Source: Hydractinia symbiolongicarpus (lineage: Eukaryota; Cnidaria; Hydrozoa; Anthoathecata; Hydractiniidae). From it: a stretch of 64,000 bases of DNA. The translations under genes and the position numbers were made by a program. Every line of letters starts with the position of its first letter. The stretch's first letter is position 1. Below are positions 41,335 through 53,613 of the stretch, piece after piece. The DNA is taken from assembly GCF_029227915.1 (NCBI RefSeq), contig NC_079884.1, positions 19,408,001 through 19,472,000 of the forward strand, in the 5' to 3' direction. Under the pieces are notes generated by a model that searched no databases, was not told where the DNA came from, and saw nothing but the letters and a program-made list of their open reading frames with translations.

Positions 41335-42697
41335 AACAAATATCACGCCTAACTCGCCGCGAGGAAAGTATTGATTTCCAAGTCGTAGCTATCTAACTAT
41401 GTCCCAAATGGGTAATTGCAACGTCACAGATTTAAACTTCGTACCTAAACTCTCTAAATACTTGGAAGTCATCTAAATGACGTTTAGACCAAAATTGGTA
41501 TTTGCTTTAGACAAAATTTGACACAGTTAACAAAAAAGTATGCTAAACATAATGGTGACATCAAAATGTTGATTATTTGTCGCATGAATGCCGTTTGAGA
41601 CCATAAACTCTTCAATTGTGCGACTTTTAACCGTGAATGATAGGTTGTATTTCCTGTTAGCAGAAATTGTAGAATTGGATCGCATTGTCGATGTTTCATA
41701 GTGTATATTTTTAATGGCCAGATTGATTATGCTGCGCCTCCATTTTGTTTGTTTTACGGTCCAAGTGTTTTGAACGGAGTTTTCAATGTAGTCTCAACGA
41801 ATCACTTTAACTCTAAAGAAACACTCTAAACCAAAAGACAAAATTAACTTTAAAGAACAAAATAATGTTGTTTAAAATTATGACGCTGTAAGCGAAACAA
41901 AAAGAATAATCAAGCGGCGAGTTCAAAAACATATACGTGCAGTTAGAAAGGAAGTTCTGAAGAAAAATAAAGTTGCGGACCACAGCTGGAGCAGAAGTCA
42001 TCAGTTCAACATACATCAACATCAACAGTGTAGAGCATGGCAAAAACATCAACAGCATCTCGTATCAACTTCCTGAGATTTTGTTACAAAGCCTACGAAA
42101 GAAGTAGTTATTTCGATTCTGGGCTGGAAAATGGTTGCAACGGTCCTGAGTAATTAAGAATTTGTTTCTAATTGGTTAATTCTTCTTATGAATTTCGTCC
42201 CTCCGCAATTATATAAATATATATCCAATATCATTTTACTTTGCCCGATGACGGGTGTAGGACCTCCCGAAATTTCGTCTACTAAACTCTCTTAACCCTA
42301 TTAACTATTAACTTTTTTTCCTTGGTTGCCAAGGGAGGGGAGGAGGGAGGGGGCATCATGCCAAAATAAATAAAAAGTGGCTCGGCTCTAATAGTACTTC
42401 GAGACAACACAGCAATATATATGCAATAATATACTGATACTGTAATGCCCTCCTTGATCCCTCCTTGATAGAGGTGTGAGAAAACAAAAACAAAAACGTT
42501 TAGAAGAATTTAAATATTGATCAACGTCTATATACGGGCTTCACAGACAATTTTTTTGGTTTTTAAGTTACACATATTCTGGTCTGCAAAATACACTTTC
42601 TAAAACGGCAATCTAATGTAAAAACAATTATTACCAAAAATACAGTGTATAAAGTGAATACTTTAGTTCAAAATATTAATAGAAAAATTTTTATTAT
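41335..42697. other. No gene seen
   Basis: AT-rich sequence with a GGGAGGGGAGGAGGGAGGGG purine run at 42333-42352. Short frames here have no recognisable domain. Confidence 0.35.
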
Positions 42698-44092
42698 TGC
42701 GGAGCAAAGCGAAGTGCGCACCAGCGCACGGAGCGTAGCGGAGCCCATTTCCTCATTATTATTGTCAAATTTTATAAAAAGTTACTACGGTGGAGAGTAT
42801 TTCGCATTTCTTTAAATTCCATCCCTATACATCAAAAACGACTAGCATTTCATTCATGGAGGACTCGATTTTCCAGTATTTATAAGCTGGCTATATTTAC
42901 GTAAATTTTTGATTAAGCGAAACTACGTTTTTTCTGATATAAACAACGATGGAGTGCTTTTGTTGTTTTTTAAAGATGGCTAAGCGGGAAATCGGATGTT
43001 TCCAGTTGAGACCAAATCAACCTATACTTTTTAGCCACGTAATATATAAGTCACCTTTACTAATATCACGTGACCTTTCCTCGGACACATAACGCCTCAA
43101 ACTCAAACTTTGTTAATCTAAGCCATATCGCAACTGACGCAGGGGCTTCTTTAAGAAAACGAAGAAAGGGTATGTTTAGCTAGCTAGTATATCACTATTT
43201 TTACATGTAATGAACCCTTTCTCACACTAAAGGCTAGTTAGCATAAAACTGCCAACTGAGCTGAAATAATAATAGAACTTAATAGCTAGGTATTAATAGC
43301 TCTTTTTTAAGACCTTTAGCTAGGTGACATAAAATAAAGCAAACATATAACATACAGCTATCATAAAACTGGCTACAAAGCTAGTATAAATTTAACTACT
43401 AAGCTGGGATTAAACTAACAATTTAGTTCGCATAAAATTAGCTACTTTAGCTAGCATAAAATCAGCTACATAGCTAGCATAGAAAAATTCTTTTGGACAG
43501 ATTTTCTGCTAGCTAGCTAGCTAGCTACCTAGCTAACATATACTACACAGTAAGTGCATTTATTTAGCTAATCCATACTTGTCAGAAATTTAAAAAAGCT
43601 GTAGACTGGCTTGTGTCTTAAGAAGAAAATTTTGACGTTGCCTCTGTGCAAAGACTAATATAATATTATTCGAACTACTAACCTTATTTGACATTCATTT
43701 TGAGATGATGCTATATAATTCCAATAATTTGATGCTCTTTGTCATGTATTGCATTAGCCGTTGTTATTACCTAACACAGATTTAACTTCGGCAAATCATA
43801 TGAACAACGTTTTATCACAGTTTTATTCGAATGATATTTTCGAATGGGTCAGTGTTCCTAAAAAAAGCGACCTCATTTCCAGAGCGTAGAGTAAGCAGGA
43901 AAAAAATTGAGATAACCGAGACTGAGGGAATTTGACTTATCGAGTAAAAGTGACACTTTCGCCAGAATTTTTTTAAAAAAATTGATTTTTTCCCGCTGTA
44001 TAATAGAAAATAGAAAAATAATAATTCGCGCTTAAATGCCAAATGAGCTCCTCTGCGCTCAGCTCGCTACGCTCACTTCGCTTAGCTCCGCA
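42698..44092. mobile_element. TIR element with GGAGC/AGCG-rich ends (1.4 kb)
   Basis: The left end TGCGGAGCAAAGCGAAGTGC and the right end, in inverted orientation, TGCGGAGCTAAGCGAAGTGA each run about 50 bp into CCATTT / TCATTT. The interior has many AGCTAGC-type repeats (43180-43560) but no gene. Confidence 0.5.
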
Positions 44093-44840
44093 AAAATTGT
44101 CATATTTTTAAAATATATGTGAGTTAGAATTTCTTTTACATCTTAAATTGTACATAAAAGTATCTGCCGCGAAGAGGTTTAACGAAAAAGTCAAGAATAG
44201 CTTTTTATGTAGCATAAATAATTAATATTACTTTATAATGAAAGTCTTTTGCTTCTTATCAAATTGTAGCGCATTCTTTGGATGAAAAAACAATTTTTTT
44301 CAACATGTGATGCAGATGTCTACAACAAATTTAACGTTGTTCTTTTTTTGAACAAACGAGATATTATCTCGCTGTAGGTTTAAATATTGAGTATTCAGAA
44401 ATGTAAACAACGATTTTTGCAACGCTCTAGTTTTAATATTTCGAAGTTTTGCCTTTTTCTCATTTTGCCTTTTTCTCATTTGAATTAGTTTTTGTTTCTG
44501 CTTGACTGGATTCACATAAGATATACTATGTGCTGTGTATTTGTTTTTTATTAATTTATTGTAAGGGTCTTAGGTTGCGTATATTTAGCTTTATATTTTC
44601 TCGGGTAATCATTATAAACAAATATTTGAATTAACAGTTTAAAATAAGAACAAAGTAAAGCAGGTATTTAGAGATATGTGTATAACTTTTGCTCTGTTTA
44701 CATATAAAATCGAAATATTCGCGACTGAGAAGGGTGCTTTTAATAATTTTCAAAATACGAGGAAAATAAAGTTGGACTGAAAAACGTCGTTTACCTTTTG
44801 TTTAGTTAACTTCTTTTACTTTTTTGCAGTTGTAAAAAGG
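44093..44840. other. Region upstream of the 268-aa exon
   Basis: A likely intron with a TTTTACTTTTTTGCAG acceptor at 44815-44830. No other feature. Confidence 0.35.
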
Positions 44841-45647
44841 ATGTCGTGGCTTCGTTCTCGCAGAAGGACACTCGACATTGTCAGTGAGATCGAAGAAAAT
44901 AGTGGCTCCAAGACGCTGTCTGACATGAGCCTAGGTACCTATAACTCAACAAATGTAAATGGTAATTTGGACATGGATGTAACAAATAACAATATTAGTA
45001 TTCGTCCAAATAATGCCAGGGTTAGTACCGATAATGCTCTAAACAGTCCTATCAGTGTTGACACTACAGGAAGAAATACACAAACACATACTTTCATGAA
45101 TGGTCTTATTGAAACTACACAAAATGAAGTGACAGTGATTAATGTGGCGTCCTGTAAAGCCAGTTCCCTCGATTCTATTCATTTGGAGGGAATTGATGAT
45201 GGTATTGGTGATATTGTTAGAATTGAAATTGAAGAGCAATGCAAAACATTTGGCGGCAAGTTACCAAGACGGTGGACGTTTGATAGCGATTCCTCACAAG
45301 TGTCTGCGAATATTCTTGCTGTTCCTGATAACTTTTTGGAGACATTTAGTGACTCAGAACAGTGTAAAAAAGATGCAGTTGAAGAAGAGGAGGAAAGAGA
45401 AATAAAAAATAACTTTAAGAGCTGTTTAGCTCACCCAAGACTATCATTAGATTCTAAGATTGGCATGATAACAACATCGGAAATTGATATTTTAAATGTT
45501 TTACCTAAGTTAAGAGAACAGTGTAAAACGCCAGAAACTAAGCAAAGAAAAAGCATTTCTTGGGCTGAAGATCTAGAAACTGTGCACGAAATTGAGAAAA
45601 TAAAAACGAGAAGAATGTCGTTGTCAGCTTTATTTAAGAAGTTATAA
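44841..45647 (+). CDS. Host gene exon: 268-aa protein with PP1-docking-like motif
   Basis: ATG follows a strong acceptor (TTTTTTGCAG/TTGTAAAAAGG), so this may be the only coding exon of a gene with a 5' non-coding exon. The N-terminus is basic (MSWLRSRRRTLDIVSEIEE). The middle is Asn/Ser/Thr-rich and disordered. Then come SLDSIHLEGIDDGIGDIVRI, PRRWTFDSDSS, an acidic VEEEEERE stretch, and near the C-terminus RKSISWAEDLETVHEI. KSISW fits the RVxF-type protein-phosphatase-1 docking consensus [KR]x[VI]x[FW], and the SWAEDL context is typical of such motifs. It ends in a basic helix (RRMSLSALFKKL). No family recognised. The codon pattern and length support a real gene. Polyadenylation signals (AATAAA) occur near 46238. 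Confidence 0.65.
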   Translation: MSWLRSRRRTLDIVSEIEENSGSKTLSDMSLGTYNSTNVNGNLDMDVTNNNISIRPNNARVSTDNALNSPISVDTTGRNTQTHTFMNGLIETTQNEVTVINVASCKASSLDSIHLEGIDDGIGDIVRIEIEEQCKTFGGKLPRRWTFDSDSSQVSANILAVPDNFLETFSDSEQCKKDAVEEEEEREIKNNFKSCLAHPRLSLDSKIGMITTSEIDILNVLPKLREQCKTPETKQRKSISWAEDLETVHEIEKIKTRRMSLSALFKKL

Positions 45648-46780
45648 CATGACGAACTTCAGAGCATAGTACTTGTTAAGACAAGTCAAATTATTAATTT
45701 TGTGGCACTGCTAAGTAGCGTGGGAATCTCTCTTCCGACGAAATAATATGTGTGACTGCAGAAGTGACATAAATAATTTACATTATCTATAAAAATATAC
45801 AAAAATAATAATACACAACAACACAGTTTATTTTCAATTTCTCTTCGTATTTAATTTTCTTGTACCTATCAAGGATTATCGGTGTACAGTCAAAAATATT
45901 TTGTTGAAATATACTTTTAAGTTACATATAGGACTCTTATAAGATATAAAAAACTGTATTACAACATCCGGAGGACTCTTACAATGCAGTGCACTATCTT
46001 ACTACAGCCTCCTGAGAACCGTAATCCCAATTCCTGGTCATCGATAGATTTAACACCGAGAAAAACGGCTTGGGACGTTGTAGCCCATAAAGGACGAAGG
46101 AGAAACCCATCACATCACAGCTCTGCGCGGAGAACCACTTTATTTTGGTTTGTAATAACGGTGCAACGACTTTTGAACATTTTGGAAAGAATTGTAACAA
46201 TGCACAAAACATTTGAAATTAATTTCCATTCTCTGCAAATAAAAACATGCTTTTAAACTTTATCATTGTTTTTAAATCTAAAATTTACAAAACAATAAAG
46301 ACAACTTCGTATAAAGTTTAATTTGTTTTTTTATCACGTGTTACACGTATAGTTAGATTACATTCTTGTCTATACATGTAAACAACTTCCAGCCTTCAGA
46401 GTGTAGCTGGATGACCTAAAAAAATAAAAAAAAACATAAGATAGAAAGAAAATGACAAAGATTATTTCAATACATCCATGTTACGGGCATAATCACACTG
46501 AAATTTTTGAAGTTACAACAATGTTTTTACGGAGAACAAAAACAACAACATCAGTTTGTCTGACCTATTGCAAACATAAACACATGATTTTATAATAAGA
46601 AATATGATTATAAGAAACACCAGGCAGATATTACAAGCACTTTCAACTGTCATTCAAAAACGAATTAATATATCGACTAAAATGAGAATTTACTTTAAAG
46701 TATTCCTTTATTCCTTTATATTACTGCATGTTTCACCAGCAATGCATTTCTTTACAAGCATGTCGCAAATAACAGTGTGA
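45648..46780. other. Probable 3' UTR and intergenic sequence
   Basis: AATAAA near 46238 and again near 46292. No further gene seen. Confidence 0.35.
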
Positions 46781-46889
46781 GTTGATTTGATGTTGGCAAC
46801 TTTGATTATCTGTTTTGCACGGCGAGATATATCGATATATTTTTAAGTTCGTCATTCAAAGCATTTTCAATAACCTGTACGGACTTGTA

Positions 46890-48139
46890 TGCAACACACA
46901 ACACGGTGTCATCAGCAAATTTCAGTTTTACTTCTACGTTGATTTAAAATCGTTGAAGTAAATCAAAAACAACAAGGGTTCTAAATTGGAGCTTTGTGGA
47001 ACACCGCATGTTATATTTGAAACGTTGGATTTCAAATTTTCATAAACGACTTGTTGTCTCCGATTGAAAAGGTAATCGGTGAACCAATTTAACTCATTGT
47101 CGTGAATGCCAAAAGATGACTGCTTTGATGGCAGAATCCTGTGGCCCACTGTGTCGAAGGCTTTAGACAAATCAATAAAGGTTGCCCCAACTAAATTTTC
47201 ACGATCAATTTCGGCACGAATGCTGTCAAGGAATACTGTAGCTGCAATATCAGTCGATCTCTTACGTCGATATCCGAACTGTTGCTCAGAAAGCAAATAA
47301 TTTTTCTCCAGGTATTCCATCAGTTGTGTATGTACAGCTCGTTCAAGGATTTTTGAGGCAGTTGGTAGAATTGAAATTGAAAGACAGTTGTCAACTTTGG
47401 TATTGGTGTAACAGTAGCGTGTTTCATTCTGTAGGTACGTCTGCTACTACTCAGTGACAAGTTGATCGTGAAACATAGCTGTAGTGATATTTCATTAGCA
47501 CCATCTTTCATCAAAGCTGGCGGAAGGTTATCAGTACCAGTTGCCTTGTGGCGTTCTAAGTTCTTCAATTCCTTTTATAAGAAATACTTTAAGCATATTT
47601 AAAATCAAACCTTTGTGTCGTTATTGGTTCGACTTTCTTTTTTAAAGTTATTGAAACATTTGAAAAGAAATCGCATAGTAAATTAGATTTTCGGACAGGA
47701 GTATCAGCTTAAACACCGCCGCCTTCAAGAAAATGTGATCTACAGGACGTTCCTTTGAATTTGCAAGGCATGTTGTTTTTTTATTGTCTGCCAAAACTTC
47801 CTTGGTTTATCTGAATTTTCTTCTAAATGTTTTTTGTTGGAATTGAACTTAGCCATGTTCACAGCATTTGTGCACTTGTTTCGCAGTTTTTCGTACGCGG
47901 TCCAGTCACAGGCTTCGTTGGTTTCTCGAGCGTAACGTAGTGCTTTGTCTCTGTCAGTCATTAACACACGTATCAGTTGTCATCCAAGGGCATAAACGAC
48001 TTTTCACACGCTTATCAATTACGGGTGCATGTTTGTTGAAAATATGTGTAAGCTTGTCTTTAAAAAATGACCATGCAGTGTTTGTATTTGTACATAAGTA
48101 TATGGGCTCCCATTTGAAATTACGCAACTCTTCGCACAT
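46890..48139 (-). pseudogene. LINE linker and reverse transcriptase
   Basis: The linker (47740-48139) has FFKDKLTHIFNKHAPVI and RKFWQTIKK. The RT has KATGTDNLPPALMK (47320-47568), LSEQQFGYRRKRSTDIAAT, the A motif FIDLSKAFDTVGH and a B motif CGVPQSSNLEPLLFLIYF (46934-47320), then KLKFADDTVLCVAYK. PQGS is PQSS here, and frames are broken. Confidence 0.8.
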
Positions 48140-48210
48140 TTTATCGTGGTCTTAATTTAAATAGTTTCTGTATTTTTTGTTCTTAGGTTTAAATTTCTGA
48201 GAGTTTAGTT

Positions 48211-48950
48211 TCATACGTAATTAACCATGTCATGACCTCTTATGCTTATGATGTTATGCGATGGAATGTTTGTTCGATGCGTTGTAAAAATTGTGTCAAT
48301 TGACGTTATCGAGTCGTTGGTAATTCTTGTTGCTTTTTTAACAATTTGTTTACAATTAAAATCAACAAAAACGTCTTTAATTTCTTTATTATCATCTTTC
48401 TTAAGATAATTAACATTTACGTCTCCAAGAATTGTAACTTCTATTAATTCACTAATCACTATATAAAGCACATCGTTTTATAGCGAGAAAACGTTTGATG
48501 GTAGATTTTTGGATCCAACCGGGGGTCTGTATAACGATCCTACGAGAAAACTATTTCCATTTTTTAAAATAATTTAATCCAAATACATTCAACTTTCTCG
48601 TTTTCTAGGTCTTTTCTACGTACCCACTTTACTCTTTCAGAAATATACATTCCGACGCCACCACAAGTACCCTTTTTTCTGTTGAAGTTTATAAATGTGT
48701 ACCCCGGCAGACGGTAAAGTTCACAATCATCGTTTAAGGTATCAGTGTTTATATGTGCCCCTGATAATGTGAGAATATCAATCCCTTTAAAATCACATAA
48801 CAAAGTTTTTACTCCATCTATGTTTGAAAGTAATCCTTACATTTTGGGGGAAAACTTTCAGACCTCTTTGACCAAGTAATTTCGATAGCTCCGGCAATCT
48901 TCCTTCGGGTCCAGATTGAGTTTTGATATCTTCAGAAAGTAAAAGAATGG
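48211..48950 (-). pseudogene. LINE 2A-like leader and endonuclease
   Basis: The leader reads LLLLSEDIKTQSGPEG, a degenerate 2A (consensus GDxExNPGP). Endonuclease parts are DILTLSGAHINTDTLNDD, KGTCGGVGMYISERVKW (48564-48803), VTILGDVNVNYL (GDxN box) and the SIRGHDMV box (48211-48471). Several frame changes occur. Confidence 0.7.
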
Positions 48951-49000
48951 TCACCAAAAAGTAATTCCTTTTTCGTAATTTTTTATGTTTACTTGTTGAT

Positions 49001-49959
49001 TTCCGTCGCCGCTATGCGGGGCGGAATCTTTAAAATCGCCTGATGGAAGATAGATATATACCTATATAGATAGAGACAGCACAGGGCCCAGACACTGCTA
49101 AGTTTTTGTCCAGGCTAAACGCTCGGAAAATTCCATTTTTTCGAAAGCCAATGAAGATACTTTGTTTTAATCTCTGTCAATTAAATGACCAATCTGAACA
49201 GAGAGTGTACTCTTCGTGTGGCCAGAACATTCCGTGTTCGGCCAAGACTAAAAGTGCTTACATTTTGTTGACCGCCCCTTGCTGGTCTCTTTGATTTAGT
49301 CGTAGTAGCTTTATTGATGGGGAGCTAAGCACTATTTTTTAAATTCGTGTATTTTATCAGGTAAGAATTATTTTATATATGGCTAAGTAAGAAAGGTGTG
49401 CTGGCTAGCTAGCCATCTCAATTTTTTGTGCTGACTTGGACCTCCTTTTGATTGGTGCTGGCATACCCCTTTTAATAGTCATGAAATTACTTACTTGCTA
49501 GCTAGCTATGGAGCTAGCTACACAAAATAGTGCTTTGATTAGAGTGGCTTTTTTTCTTAAAGAGCAAGCAACAAAAAACTTTTATCCTGCCTTGTGTAGT
49601 TCTTACATTACTGGACACCGAACATGGGAAAAAAGGAGGCTAAAAATGACTTCCAAATGACACTTTGTGGGACTATTTCTATCAGATAAAAAGATATATA
49701 TATTAGCACAGGATTTTTTTTACATTTTTTGCAGAAAAGTTGTCGAAAAGTGACAAAAGTTTATTGTTGCTTGTACTGAGCAGCCGGTGAACTGATAATT
49801 AACCTGTAAAAATATATGGTTAGCCGATGCAGGGTAATTAGATGCTACGCCTAGTATAATTAGCCGTTAAAAGCTTCTTTGTGTTCTTTACAGCTAACTG
49901 TGTCTTTTCCATGTTTTTTTCTTGAAATCAGAATAGCTTTGTTGTTTAATAATATATAC
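49001..49959. other. Mixed repeat debris
   Basis: 49169-49268 repeats the 90-bp SINE-internal segment of 6055-6146. The rest shows AGCTAGC repeats and no gene. Confidence 0.4.
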
Positions 49960-50227
49960 GACATATATATGTACTGCTAGCTACAGTAAAATTATAATTT
50001 TTTTGCAAAATCGTGTCTTGTTCTTTTTCTTGATTTTAATTGAAGCACAACTTTATGTTAATCTATATAAATATAGATGGCTATGGGGAGATCGATAACG
50101 AAGAAAAGTGAAAATTTAAGTAAGAAGATATATATCATATAAGTAGCTGTATCAGCGGCTAATTGTACTGTACGCACCGTATATATAATTATTCTGCATA
50201 GATAAATAGAATGTCTGTATATTTTAT

Positions 50228-50530
50228 ATGGCTAGCCTTACAAATCCTGTCTATTATTTCCAGGAAAGGCCATAGCTTAAATAGGGAGTCCTAGAGTATT
50301 TAATGTTCATTTTGAGCTATGCAGACCCAAATAAGGTCCCCGCTCTACCAGACAACTCCCTGTAGAATCCAACAGCCCACATAGTGTGTCATCTCCCCAA
50401 TTTCTCTACGTGGCTTGGGTTAACCCGGAGCTATGGTAGCACTCACCAATATTGAATTGCCGCCAAGGGAAATCGAACCCCGTTCTCCCGCACAAAGTGT
50501 CAGAGTTATAACCACCAAGCTATGGCGCCA
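50228..50530 (-). mobile_element. tRNA-derived SINE (type 2)
   Basis: The minus-strand head has a GGGGTTCGATTTCC B box (50468-50481) and an A box near 50512-50522. The core and ATGGCTAGCC end match 5893-6267 without the 90-bp extra segment. Confidence 0.85.
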
Positions 50531-50949
50531 TTGAAAACGGCTAACTATTCTGTTACTGGCTAATTATCAGTTCTCCTTGTATCTAATTTGCTTGAAATTT
50601 GTCAATTTGTCAAACAAAACAATGACCAATCAGTTTCCTCAAAATGAAAACTTGCAACTAATCCGACTCCCCGAAAGAAATTCAAAATTGAGAATTTGAA
50701 TCAAAAAAGAATAATAAATAATCAGTTAAATTCAATAAATCAATTTCAACAAAATAAATCCTGTATTGTCCACAGCTTTCAAAATCATACATCGCCTGCT
50801 TAATATCTTACTTGTTTAACAAAGATATGAAAAGCCGGCCTCATTAAATTTATATACATATTTATATATATAATATATCTGTGCATCACATCGCAGGGAT
50901 TTGCATCTTGTATTAAATTCCCTTTTTAAATCAAAGAGGCAAAGATTAA

Positions 50950-51656
50950 CCCTATTTGGTATGGGGGGGGGCATAAAGTGCCCGCGGCATTTTCAAAGTC
51001 TAATAACTTTTTAAATATTGGATAAAATTACCTGAAATTTTGTGACTTTTCCTAACTTTTATTGGACTTACGGAAAATAAAAAAAAATATATCCAAAAAT
51101 TGTCCTGTCAATGTCACTTTGTCCTTTTTGACAGGTGGTCATATCAACTTTTTTATTGTGGCACTAAAAATAAATGCTTTCTAAACTAACCAGTTGTATG
51201 AATATGGGATTATGTATGTGATAGCGACCAAAAGTCATCGTACAATATTGACATGCATACTGTGTCATTCGCAGACCGGAATATTGGTAATTTACAGACC
51301 AGAATGTTTTTAATTTCCTATTTCTCTATTTCTATTGTCATATGATAACGTCATAGGTCATTTTGTCCCATGTCAATCCAAATTGTCTTTATTGAGTAGC
51401 TACTGACGTAAGTGCTAATAGATATACCAAGTTTTATTCCATGACAGCTACTAACACTAAGGTTCTCAAATATAGTTTTTTTAAAAAAAATTCTTGAAGA
51501 TTTGAATTCTGATCGATTTCCATTTTCTCCTCAGAGAAATCCTTTGTCTTTATACGAGCTGTTAATGTTCCTAATATCTTACATTCTCATACTTTTTTAA
51601 TGACTAGTACTGTAAATAGTTTTTAAAAAGATAAAAAAAGCCCATGCCAAATAGGG
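50950..51656. mobile_element. piggyBac-like MITE (707 bp)
   Basis: Ends CCCTATTTGGTATGGG and CCCATGCCAAATAGGG, flanked by TTAA on the left and TTGA on the right (one change from TTAA). CCC-initial TIRs with TTAA targets are the piggyBac signature. Copies R1 and R2 lack it. Confidence 0.75.
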
Positions 51657-51945
51657 TTGAAGAGACAATAATTAGACAACCTGGTTTTAATGCAGTTTAT
51701 GGTAAAATTGTATATTTTTTTTAGATCAGCTGTTATCAGACCATGTACCATCAGCATTTTCAAAAAATTTTCAACAAGAGAGTAAATTTTGAAGGCCTAA
51801 ATACTGAAATATTCAAATGCTAATATGTATTTATTACTGAATTAATAAACAATGAACTACTTCATCATTCAAATTGAGCTCGTTCAGAAGTTATTATATT
51901 CGAATCGTCAAGTTTCTACATAGCAAGATTTGTATTTTGGAAGAT

Positions 51946-52711
51946 TATGTTTTGACGTTTTTTATGTCCCTCGATGGTGCACACTGTCACAGTTCTTATT
52001 GCTGTCTCCTGCATGACTATCTCGGGTAAATACAGCCTTTTGCTTTGCTATTAATTTGTTGTTTTATGGAGCATAATGTTTCTTAATTCTTTTCTGTTCA
52101 AAAGGAAACAGAAGATGTTTTTTGTGTTTATTCTAATGCTGTTTTCATTGTAAAATGTATCCTTTTTTAGACAAGTTTAATTCCATTTTTTGGCTTCCTC
52201 TGTATCCTTTAAGGGCATAAGTTTTCGCGGGCAGAAATTTTCGCGATTTTTGCGATTTTTGCCCCTTTTCGCGAAAATTTCTGCCCGGTAAGAAATTTAA
52301 CTTCAAATTCGCGAAAGTTATTTTCGCGAAAAATCAACTTTTTCCAAAAACCATTTTATTTTCAAATTCTTGAAATGTGATGTGTTTTTTACGTGCCCGG
52401 ACGAGTTAGGGACGACACAAGCCGTGTTTAAGACGTCTTTGTGTGTACTTGGGATATGTTATGTCTCTATATCAAATATTGGTTATTTAAGATACACACT
52501 GTATTTCTTTGTATAAAGCAGACTTCTTTTTTTTGAAAAGATTAATTCTCGTTATGTTGAACTACTGTGTGCTCTTCCTCTCTCCGTTCTTGACAATAAA
52601 TATATAACAATGTCCTGAGCCTTAAGATGATCTGGGACTCAGCTGAGAAGTAAGGGATTATCAGAAACAGCTTTGTTGCGCATTGAACTGATCCGAAACA
52701 TGCTCTAGCCT
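51946..52711. other. Intergenic with a strong hairpin
   Basis: Contains the hairpin CGGGCAGAAATTTTCGCGA (52228-52246) with its inverted copy at 52269-52287, in a TTCGCGAAA-rich context that looks like a small MITE. No gene. Confidence 0.5.
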
Positions 52712-52987
52712 CTAGGGTTCCTCTTCATCAGCTCTTCTATACATCTCCTCGGTCTTGAGAAGATTTAGGACATACTTGAGCACGTAGGGATTATCTGAAA
52801 CCAGAGTCTTATACCGAGCCGAGGCATACTGGAGTTGCCAAGATTTAACTAGCGCTGATACAGCACTGCTGTACAGTTCATTGCATTTTGGAACCCACTT
52901 ATATCTCTTTATTATCGACCGCCTGAGGGCGCTCATTTTCAGCCAGTCACGTGCGAGAAATTTGCAGTACGGTTTCACATCTCGCAC
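52712..52987 (-). CDS. Unrecognised 91-aa ORF
   Basis: The composition is protein-like: RDWLKMSALRRSIIKRY, KSWQLQYASARYKTLVSDN and a Glu-rich C-terminus (YRRADEEEP). No motif recognised. It could be a last exon or part of a mobile element. Confidence 0.3.
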   Translation of the reverse strand: MRDVKPYCKFLARDWLKMSALRRSIIKRYKWVPKCNELYSSAVSALVKSWQLQYASARYKTLVSDNPYVLKYVLNLLKTEEMYRRADEEEP

Positions 52988-53037
52988 ACAGTCAATCTTT
53001 AGTGTTTTCTATTGTTCTTGAAAAACCCTCAGGCAAA

Positions 53038-53069
53038 TTACTACGGTGGTTCAAGTACCACCGTAGTAA
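53038..53069. repeat. Perfect hairpin, 13-bp arms
   Basis: TTACTACGGTGGT and ACCACCGTAGTAA are separated by six bases. TACTACGGTGG recurs near 42783 and CTACGGTGG near 56322, so this may be a MITE terminal motif. Confidence 0.6.
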
Positions 53070-53613
53070 CAATTTTAACGTTGTTCCGGCCCTACGCCTG
53101 TTCCGGGTCTCCTATGACCCTAGCAATGCCGTTTTTCACAGAATAGTTTTAGGCACAGGTTTTAAAATTTATGCTTGCAAAGAAATATTTCAATGGGGAT
53201 TTAATTCTCTCCTTTTTTATTGCCACTTTTTTTCTTACAATAATACAGTGGAATCCCTCTAAAGCGGACACCATTGGTGCAAAAAAAAGTGTCCGCTTTA
53301 GAGGGATGTCCGCTTTATAGGAAGTTGACCAAAAAATTAGTTTTAGACCTAATTTTGACCAAAAAAGCTTTTTTGTAGTACTGGCGGGTATCATGGGGTG
53401 ACTTGCAACACTAGGGTAGACGGCAACATCAATAGATTTAGCTTATCGAGCAAAGAACCCAAGTTGGCTGTGTAAAGTAAGTTTAGCAGCTCAAATTTGT
53501 CGGTGCTGCAACCAACCTTTAAGTGTTGCTAAGGTTATAAACTAAGAAACAAAGTTATATTACGAAGATATATTTCATTTATCTTATAGGTCTTTCAATA
53601 CACGTTTTTCTCC

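Larger units (their letters stand above)
46790..49000 (-). mobile_element. Non-LTR retrotransposon (CR1/L2-like, 2A-type), minus strand
   Basis: Reading right to left: a degraded 2A-like leader (48908-48946), an APE-type endonuclease, a linker and RT ending in a FADD box near 46890-46930. It resembles the LINE at 9938-20065. Confidence 0.8.
49960..51945 (+). repeat. Long repeat R, copy R3
   Basis: Matches R2 in order and orientation and shares its SINE at the same position, so R2 and R3 share a more recent ancestor than either does with R1. It keeps the uninterrupted site (GAATCGTCAAG) where R2 has a Helitron. A piggyBac-like MITE interrupts it at 50950. Confidence 0.75.

Noticed and set aside
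53038-53069. Possible transcription terminator hairpin
   Set aside because: Intrinsic terminators are bacterial; the same motif recurs elsewhere, so a MITE end is likelier.
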